From positions 1 through 51,738 of the forward strand of contig NZ_FOVF01000033.1 of NCBI RefSeq assembly GCF_900115085.1: a stretch of 51,738 nt of DNA. The letters are read 5' to 3'. Every line of letters begins with the position of its first letter. Within the stretch, counting starts at the first letter, position 1. Below, piece after piece: positions 44,551 to 51,738 of the stretch. Both the position numbers and the translations under genes were made by a program. The notes beneath the pieces were generated by a model. The model searched no databases and was not told the origin of the DNA. It worked only from the letters and a program-made list of their open reading frames with translations. Source of the stretch: Dokdonella immobilis (GTDB lineage: Bacteria > Pseudomonadota > Gammaproteobacteria > Xanthomonadales > Rhodanobacteraceae).

Positions 44551-45755
44551 GCACGCTGCCGGATTTCTGGTCGGCCGACTTCCTGCGTGCGCACATCGCG
44601 CAGACCATGGACTTCTATCATCCGCGCTGTATCGATCCGAGCGGCGGTTTTTTCCACTACTTCATGGACGACGGTTCGATCTACGACCACAGCAGCCGTC
44701 ACCTGGTCAGCAGCGCGCGCTTTGTCTACAACTACGCCATGGCGGCGCGCGAGTTCGGTCGCGGCGACTATCTCGAGGCCGCGCGCCACGGCCTGGCCTA
44801 CCTGCGCGACGCGCACCGCGATCCGGTCAGCGGCGCCTATGCCTGGACGATCCGCGACCGCAAGGTGCTCGATGCCACTCGCCACGCCTATGGCATGGCC
44901 TTCGTCCTGCTGGCCTATGCGACTGCGCTGAAAGCCGGCATCGACGACGCGGCGCCGTGGATCGAGGAGACCTGGCAATTGCTCGAAGCACGATACTGGG
45001 ATGCTGGATACGGGCTCTATCGCGACGAGGCCGACACGAACTGGGTCTTCTCCGGGTATCGCGGCCAGAACGCCAACATGCATCTGACCGAGGCCTTGCT
45101 GGCGGCGTTCGAGGCCACGGCCGAGCGTCGCTACCTCGATCGCGCCCTCGCGGTCGCCGATGCGATGACACGGCGCCAGGCCGCCCAGGCCGGCGGCCTG
45201 GTCTGGGAGCACTACGATGCGGCGTGGCGCATCGACTGGGACTACCACCGCGACGACCCGAAGCATCTGTTCCGACCCTGGGGATTCCAGCCCGGCCACC
45301 AGACCGAGTGGGCCAAGCTGCTGCTGATCCTCGATCGCCATGCGCCGCAGGACTGGTTGTTGCCGACCGCGACCCGGCTGTTCGAGACCGCGATCGAGCG
45401 GGCCTGGGACGATGTCTACGGCGGGCTCTGCTATGGCTTCGCACCGGACGGATCGATCTGCGACAGTGACAAGTATTTCTGGGTCCAGGCCGAATCGCTG
45501 GCGGCGGCGGCGCTGCTCGGCGAGCGTACCGGCGATCTTCGCCACGTCGACGACTACGACAAGCTCTGGGCCTACGCATGGCGACACTTCGTCGATCACG
45601 AGTACGGCGCCTGGTACCGCATCCTCGATCGCGAGAACCGCAAGTATTCGCGCGAGAAGAGCCCGGCCGGCAAGACCGACTACCACACCATGGGCGCTTG
45701 CCACGAAGTGCTGGCCTTGCTGCGGCGAAGATCCGCGCAGACCAGCCCCATGTAG
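44547..45755 (+). CDS. AGE-family mannose isomerase
   Basis: A 402-residue (alpha/alpha)6-barrel protein of the N-acylglucosamine 2-epimerase superfamily. FVYNYAMAAREFG, RGQNANMHLTEALLAAFEAT, GFQPGHQTEWAKLLL and DYHTMGACHEVL carry the His residues expected at the active site (compare YihS and bacterial mannose isomerases). It should interconvert D-mannose and D-fructose in the cytoplasm, feeding the fructokinase. It overlaps that gene by four bases. Its TAG stop lies at the edge of a REP-like hairpin. Cellobiose or N-acylglucosamine epimerase activity is the alternative, less likely with a fructokinase beside it. Confidence 0.88.
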   Translation: MSTLPDFWSADFLRAHIAQTMDFYHPRCIDPSGGFFHYFMDDGSIYDHSSRHLVSSARFVYNYAMAAREFGRGDYLEAARHGLAYLRDAHRDPVSGAYAWTIRDRKVLDATRHAYGMAFVLLAYATALKAGIDDAAPWIEETWQLLEARYWDAGYGLYRDEADTNWVFSGYRGQNANMHLTEALLAAFEATAERRYLDRALAVADAMTRRQAAQAGGLVWEHYDAAWRIDWDYHRDDPKHLFRPWGFQPGHQTEWAKLLLILDRHAPQDWLLPTATRLFETAIERAWDDVYGGLCYGFAPDGSICDSDKYFWVQAESLAAAALLGERTGDLRHVDDYDKLWAYAWRHFVDHEYGAWYRILDRENRKYSREKSPAGKTDYHTMGACHEVLALLRRRSAQTSPM

Positions 45756-45830
45756 GAAGCGGCTTCAGCCGCGATGCTTCTTCCATAGCGATGCGGCAAG
45801 GAGAAAGGCATCGCGGCTGAAGCCGCTTCC
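45755..45830. repeat. REP-like inverted repeat between the mannose isomerase and GH47 genes
   Basis: A perfect 23-bp inverted repeat (45755-45777 with 45808-45830, core GCGGCTTCAGCCGC) surrounds a 30-base loop. Each arm is itself partly palindromic. The sequence resembles the abundant REP-type repeat of Xanthomonadales and pseudomonads that starts TGTAGGA. It begins at the last base of the isomerase stop codon and may act as a terminator or message-stabilising structure, reducing read-through into the GH47 gene. Confidence 0.8.
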
Positions 45831-45926
45831 CACGGGGATTCAATGGAAGGCTGCGCGCTCGGGTGTCGATCGGCATGCCGGAATGCTGCCGAAAACCAAA
45901 TCAAATTCGTCTCCAGGGATCTCCTG

Positions 45927-47312
45927 ATGAACAAAGCTTTCGTAATGCTCTCGTTGCTGCTCGCCGCAACCTGCGCGTGGTCCAGCGAACCGCCCCTGGC
46001 TTCGGCCTCGAAGCCCGTGGATTCCGCCGCATCGGCGCAACTGGCCAGCGAGGTCAAAGCCGAGTTCCTGCATGCATGGAAGGACTACCGCAAGTACGCC
46101 TGGGGCCACGACGATCTCGCGCCGCTGAGCCACAGGGCGCACAGGGCGCACGACTGGTACGCGAAGCCGTTGCTGATGACGCCGGTCGACGCCCTCGACA
46201 CGCTCGTGCTGATGGGCTTGACCGATGAGGCCGATGCCGCGCGCGAGCTGATCGCAACGAAGCTCGAGTTCGACCAGGATATCTACGTCAAGAACTTCGA
46301 AATCACGATCCGCCTGCTCGGTGGACTGCTATCCGGCTACCAGCTGACCGGCGACGATCGCCTGCTGGCCAAGGCCGAGGATCTCGGCAAGCGCTTGCTG
46401 CCGGTCTTCGACTCGCCGACCGGGCTGCCCTGGGTCGAGATCAACCTGCGCACCGGCAAGACGCGCAACCCGAAGACCAATCCCGCCGAGACCGGCACCC
46501 TGTTGCTCGAGTTCGGCACCCTGTCGAAACTGACCGGCAACCCGGTCTTCTACGCCAGAGCCAAGCGCGCCCTGGTCGAAACCTTCAAGCGGCGCTCGAA
46601 GCTCGGTCTGGTCGGCGCGGAGATCGACGTCGAAACAGGCCAGTGGCTCGATACGACATCGCACATCTCGGGCGGCATCGATTCGTACTATGAGTACCTG
46701 TGGAAGTGCTGGCGCCTGTTCGGTGATGCCGACTGCCTGGCCATGTGGAAATCGGGCATTGCCGCGGTCAACGCGCATCTGGCCGACGAGGTCGACGGGG
46801 CACTCTGGTACGGCGCCGCCGACATGCACACTGGCAAGCGCACGCAAACGACCTATGGCGCGCTCGATGCGTTCTTCCCGGCCTTGCTGGCCTTGTCGGG
46901 CGATACCGGGCGCGCGGCCCGCCTGCAGGCCTCCTCGTTCCGCATGTGGCGCATCCACGGTATCGAGCCCGAGGTCTACGATTATCGCAGCGGCGCGATT
47001 CCCTACCCGGGCTACGCGCTGCGACCCGAGATCGTCGAATCGACCTATACCCTGAGCCATTTCACCCGCGATCCCGAGTATCTGGCCATGGGCCGCAGCC
47101 TGTTCCGCGACTTCGTCGCCCATTGCCGCAATGACGTCGGCTATGCGGCCCTCACGAGCGTGATCACGAAGGAGAAGAAGGACCGCATGGAGAGCTTCGT
47201 GCTCGCCGAGACCTTCAAATACTTCTACCTGCTGTTCAATCCGGCCGCGCTCGATTTCGACGCGGTGACCTTCAACACCGAAGCACACCCGCTGCGCGCC
47301 AGTTGGAAGTAG
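45927..47312 (+). CDS. Exported GH47-family alpha-1,2-mannosidase
   Basis: A 461-residue protein with a signal peptide (MNKAFVMLSLLLAATCAWS). The GH47 class I mannosidase pattern is clear: EFLHAWKDYRKYAWGHDDLAPLS, DALDTLVLMGLTDEAD, FEITIRLLGGLLSGYQL, HISGGIDSYYEYLWK, ALDAFFPALLALSGD, RPEIVEST and the C-terminal ESFVLAETFKYFYLLF. GH47 enzymes are calcium-dependent, inverting exo-alpha-1,2-mannosidases, common in eukaryotic N-glycan trimming and uncommon in bacteria. AGGGA precedes the ATG. It lies 171 bases after the isomerase gene across a REP-like hairpin and probably works with the GH92 enzyme on alpha-mannosides in the periplasm. Confidence 0.92.
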   Translation: MNKAFVMLSLLLAATCAWSSEPPLASASKPVDSAASAQLASEVKAEFLHAWKDYRKYAWGHDDLAPLSHRAHRAHDWYAKPLLMTPVDALDTLVLMGLTDEADAARELIATKLEFDQDIYVKNFEITIRLLGGLLSGYQLTGDDRLLAKAEDLGKRLLPVFDSPTGLPWVEINLRTGKTRNPKTNPAETGTLLLEFGTLSKLTGNPVFYARAKRALVETFKRRSKLGLVGAEIDVETGQWLDTTSHISGGIDSYYEYLWKCWRLFGDADCLAMWKSGIAAVNAHLADEVDGALWYGAADMHTGKRTQTTYGALDAFFPALLALSGDTGRAARLQASSFRMWRIHGIEPEVYDYRSGAIPYPGYALRPEIVESTYTLSHFTRDPEYLAMGRSLFRDFVAHCRNDVGYAALTSVITKEKKDRMESFVLAETFKYFYLLFNPAALDFDAVTFNTEAHPLRASWK

Positions 47313-47450
47313 CCTTGTCGGGAACGTCGAACCCGGTGGCGCTGCTGGCGGTGCGTTGGCAGGTGGAGGTACAAGCCCTGCACGCGATCCGGGTGAACCT
47401 TGCCGGGTTCGTCACTGTCGGAGTCCGGAACCAAATCAGGAGTGACTCCC

Positions 47451-47942
47451 ATGCGCCGACCCTTGCCGTTTCGACAGGCATCGCGGGCCTTCGTCGCAGC
47501 ACTGCTGCTGGGGGCTTGCCTGGGCGTGGCCGCGCAGACCCCCCAGCAGCATGTGCATTCGATGGCGCACGAGGTCATGCCGTTCGACATGTCGAAGACG
47601 CTGCATGTGTTCCGCATGACCGAGACCGGTGGGGTCATGCGGGTCGTGGCCAGGGACGACCAGGCCAGCGAACAGATTGCCCTGATCCGTCAGCACCTGC
47701 GCCACGAAGCAATGCAGTTCCAGGCTGGCAGCTACGCCGACCCGGCAACCCTGCATGGCGCCGGCATGCCGGGCCTGAAGGAAATCCAGGCCGGCGCAGC
47801 GTCGATCAAGGTCGCCTACGAAGCGCTCCCGCTCGGTGCATCCATCACCTTCGAGACTCGGGATCTGCATCTGCTCACGGCCCTGCATCGCTGGTTCGGT
47901 GCGCAGCTCTCCGAACACGGCGCCGACGCCCGGGCGGAATAG
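47451..47942 (+). CDS. Small secreted protein, unknown function
   Basis: A 163-residue protein with a signal peptide (about residues 1-28, ending GVAAQ). The mature part begins HVHSMAHEVMPFDMSKTLHVFRM, then IRQHLRHEAMQFQAGSYADP, MPGLKEIQAGAASIKVAYEALPLGASITFET and HRWFGAQLSEHGADARAE. This resembles a widespread proteobacterial family that I know only as uncharacterised and sometimes mislabelled aspartate carbamoyltransferase; no such catalytic motif is present. The His/Met-rich N-terminus could bind metal. AGGAG (47438-47442) supports the ATG at 47451. Confidence 0.82.
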   Translation: MRRPLPFRQASRAFVAALLLGACLGVAAQTPQQHVHSMAHEVMPFDMSKTLHVFRMTETGGVMRVVARDDQASEQIALIRQHLRHEAMQFQAGSYADPATLHGAGMPGLKEIQAGAASIKVAYEALPLGASITFETRDLHLLTALHRWFGAQLSEHGADARAE

Positions 47943-48010
47943 GCTGTCAGCTTCGCCTGGACCCGCCCTCCGCCAGCAACGGATCACGACAGCCCGGTAT
48001 AGTGGCGACC

Positions 48011-48592
48011 ATGCTGCGAATTCCAGCGAGGACCAGGCCGAACGCGGAGAAGCCGTCGCGCCGCGGCGCGTCGTCGGCTGCCGAGCAGGTCAAGCCACTA
48101 CGCACGGTCGGCAGGAAACAGGTGCTCGGCTGGAAGGAGTCGGTCGTACTGTCCGGTCTCGGCGGCATCCGCCTCATCGCCAAGCTCGATACCGGCGCGC
48201 GCACCTCGGCACTGCATGCCGTCGACATCCTCTACATCAGGCACCGTTCGGCGATCTGGGTCGAATTCGACCTGCCCGACATCGACCAGTCGAAGCGGCA
48301 TCGCTTCCGCCTGCCGCTGGCCGAGCACCGCTCGGTCAAGAGTTCGATCGGGACCAGCCAGATCCGCCCCATGGTCGTTCTGGAGCTGTGCATGGCAGGC
48401 CAGCGCTGGTCGACCGAAGTGACCCTGACCGATCGCTCCGACATGGAATTGCCGATGCTGATCGGGCGTTCGGCGCTGAAGGGGCGATTCGTCGTCGATC
48501 CGGCGCGGACGCGGCTTGCGGGCGATGCAGGTGAAACGCAAACGGTACAGGCGGCGAAAAAGTCCACGAAGCAGCGACCGCGCAAGCAATGA
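48011..48592 (+). CDS. RimB-like retropepsin-type zinc protease (PF05618)
   Basis: A 193-residue protein with the family core [33 protein letters not shown] (the DTGA motif resembles aspartic proteases), [15 protein letters not shown] and [16 protein letters not shown]. The first 35 residues are basic and probably disordered. The family is usually annotated as ATP-dependent zinc protease and lies beside rimK in many proteobacteria; in pseudomonads RimB modulates RimK-driven ribosome modification. Here rimK follows 16 bases later, so they form one unit. The protease activity is inferred from family and context. Confidence 0.85.
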   Translation: MLRIPARTRPNAEKPSRRGASSAAEQVKPLRTVGRKQVLGWKESVVLSGLGGIRLIAKLDTGARTSALHAVDILYIRHRSAIWVEFDLPDIDQSKRHRFRLPLAEHRSVKSSIGTSQIRPMVVLELCMAGQRWSTEVTLTDRSDMELPMLIGRSALKGRFVVDPARTRLAGDAGETQTVQAAKKSTKQRPRKQ

Positions 48593-48608
48593 TGTCCACG
48601 GAGTCGAC

Positions 48609-49520
48609 ATGAAGATCCTGATGCTCGCGCGCAATCCCAATCTGTATTCGCACAAGCGCCTGGTCGAGGCCGCCACCGCGAAAGGACACAGCCTCGACAT
48701 CGTCAACACCTTGCGCTGCTTCATGAACATCACCTCGCATCGGCCCGAGGTCTACTACAACACGCAGAAACTGACCGGCTACGACGCGGTCATCCCGCGT
48801 ATCGGCGCATCGATCACGTTCTACGGACTCGCGGTACTTCGCCAGTTCGAGATGATGGGCGTCTATCCGCTCAATGAGTCGGTCGGCATCGGCCGTTCGC
48901 GCGACAAGCTGCGTTCGATGCAACTGCTGGCACGTGACGGCATCGGTCTGCCGGTCACGGCGTTCGCCCACGATCCGAAGCAGACCGAGGAAGTGCTCAA
49001 GGTGGTCGGTGGCCCGCCGGTCGTGATCAAGTTGCTCGAGGGCACCCAGGGCATCGGCGTCGTGCTGGCCGATACGCAGCGCTCGGCCAAGTCCGTGGTC
49101 GAGGCGTTTCGGGGGGCGCACGTCAACATCCTCGTCCAGGAGTTCATCAAGGAGGCCGGCGGCGAAGACATCCGCGCCTTCGTCGTCGGCGGCAAGGTGG
49201 TCGCGGCCATGCGGCGAACCGGCGCCGAGGGCGAATTCCGCTCGAACCTGCATCGCGGCGGCAGTGCGAAACCGATCAAGATCACGGCCGAGGAGCGTTC
49301 GACCGCAGTGCGCGCGGCCAAGGCCATGGGGTTGAACGTGTGCGGCGTCGACATGCTGCGTTCGAATCACGGACCGGTGGTCATGGAGGTCAATTCCTCG
49401 CCGGGCCTGGAAGGCGTCGAAAAAGCCACCGGGATCAACGTCGCCGGACTGATCATCGACTTCATCGAGCGCCACGCGACGCCGGGCAAGGTCAGCACGC
49501 GGACGCGCGGACGCGGATGA
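48609..49520 (+). CDS. rimK: RimK, glutamate ligase of ribosomal protein S6
   Basis: A 303-residue ATP-grasp enzyme that adds glutamates to the C-terminus of ribosomal protein S6. The start [22 protein letters not shown] matches Rim[84 protein letters not shown] and [19 protein letters not shown] follow in order, giving nucleotide and metal sites. The length is typical. It lies 16 bases downstream of the RimB-like gene. The 219 bases after it hold no convincing gene. Confidence 0.95.
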   Translation: MKILMLARNPNLYSHKRLVEAATAKGHSLDIVNTLRCFMNITSHRPEVYYNTQKLTGYDAVIPRIGASITFYGLAVLRQFEMMGVYPLNESVGIGRSRDKLRSMQLLARDGIGLPVTAFAHDPKQTEEVLKVVGGPPVVIKLLEGTQGIGVVLADTQRSAKSVVEAFRGAHVNILVQEFIKEAGGEDIRAFVVGGKVVAAMRRTGAEGEFRSNLHRGGSAKPIKITAEERSTAVRAAKAMGLNVCGVDMLRSNHGPVVMEVNSSPGLEGVEKATGINVAGLIIDFIERHATPGKVSTRTRGRG

Positions 49521-49739
49521 CTCCGGACGGGTCTCGCGTGGAGACGTTCCATGGCGCGCTCGCATCGGATCCGCTGCTCGACGACTGCGATGGCCCCTGA
49601 GCGCATGCGGAGGAACGCCATGGAAGCGATGGCAGCGCTGGTCCGGAACGGCCTCCCGATCGAACGCTGCACCTTTCGACCGCGCAATTCGTCCCCATCT
49701 CGGCGGCTTCCGAGGCGTTGAAGCGAACCCACTGCGGGC

Positions 49740-51587
<1,848 letters not shown>

Positions 51588-51617
51588 CGATCCACGTTAC
51601 GGCCATTCGTGAATCGC

Positions 51618-51634
51618 CGGGCGCCAGACGCCCG
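51618..51634. terminator. Short GC hairpin after the ABC exporter gene
   Basis: CGGGCG and CGCCCG (51618-51623 and 51629-51634) form a 6-bp stem with a 5-base loop about 30 bases past the stop. With no T-run, it is only a possible terminator. Confidence 0.3.
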
Positions 51635-51682
51635 CGCACCAACACCAGACAACTCCGGGCAGCCACGAAGCCATAGTCGGAC

Positions 51683-51696
51683 TTGATCTGTATCAA
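51683..51696. promoter_or_regulatory. Second perfect FNR/Anr-type box, at the window edge
   Basis: TTGATCTGTATCAA matches TTGAT-N4-ATCAA fully and differs from the box at 17190 only in the spacer. It lies 96 bases past the ABC exporter stop, so it most likely controls a gene to the right of the window. Confidence 0.7.
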
Positions 51697-51738
51697 TGAG
51701 CGCGCGCGGATACGGCGCAGACTTTCCTTCAACGGCGA

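Noticed and set aside
49517-49600. 27-codon frame whose start overlaps the rimK stop
   Set aside because: Translational coupling is possible, but the peptide has no recognisable feature.

Overview
The window is GC-rich, densely packed bacterial DNA with mixed strands, short ATGA-type overlaps and good Shine-Dalgarno sites. The gene set fits a gammaproteobacterium of the Xanthomonadales/Lysobacterales, perhaps near Dokdonella or Rhodanobacter: FNR-type boxes, a REP hairpin with the GCGGCTTCAGCCGC core, an ECF sigma/Ser-Thr kinase pair, delta-60 repeat proteins, and secreted proteins ending in a GFE-x-P tail. This placement is inference from content, not from a marker gene. I see no rRNA, tRNA or CRISPR array.

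Layout. 1-656: a GFA-family gene split by a 283-bp palindromic element. 713-4515: a TPR/GGDEF protein and an exported amidohydrolase. 4561-8843: the K+ transporter gene kup, divergent from a short kdpD-like kinase gene and kdpE, with an 11-bp tandem repeat in the shared promoter. 8953-12278: an ECF sigma/kinase operon (minus strand). 12402-14407: two secreted proteins. 14507-16991: a metallo-beta-lactamase-fold hydrolase, a LuxR-HTH/VOC fusion and a GST. 17274-19241: a nine-heme secreted cytochrome with a perfect FNR-type box upstream. 19334-27389 (minus strand): a TPR-like secreted protein, an ABC efflux operon (ATPase, FtsX-type permease, HlyD-type adaptor), two overlapping L,D-transpeptidase genes and a MAPEG protein. 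27918-31091: a secreted lipase-like hydrolase and a Gfo/Idh/MocA oxidoreductase. 31125-33676: a lower-GC segment with a nuclease-like/DUF2075 helicase and a small membrane protein. 33974-38064: a MASE4-GGDEF cyclase, a bacterial TrmY homologue, an SH3 protein with an Arg/Asp repeat tail, and a DUF305 protein.

38377-47312 is the most coherent functional block, an alpha-mannoside utilisation locus. It encodes an exported GH92 alpha-mannosidase, a LacI regulator with two palindromic operators 100 bp apart, a GluP/FucP-type sugar transporter, a PfkB fructokinase, an AGE-family mannose isomerase and an exported GH47 alpha-1,2-mannosidase. The inferred route is exo-cleavage of alpha-mannosides, mannose uptake, isomerisation to fructose and phosphorylation to fructose-6-phosphate.

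47451-51587 holds a small secreted protein, a RimB-like protease next to RimK, and an ABC exporter. The window ends with a second perfect FNR-type box that probably serves a gene beyond the edge.
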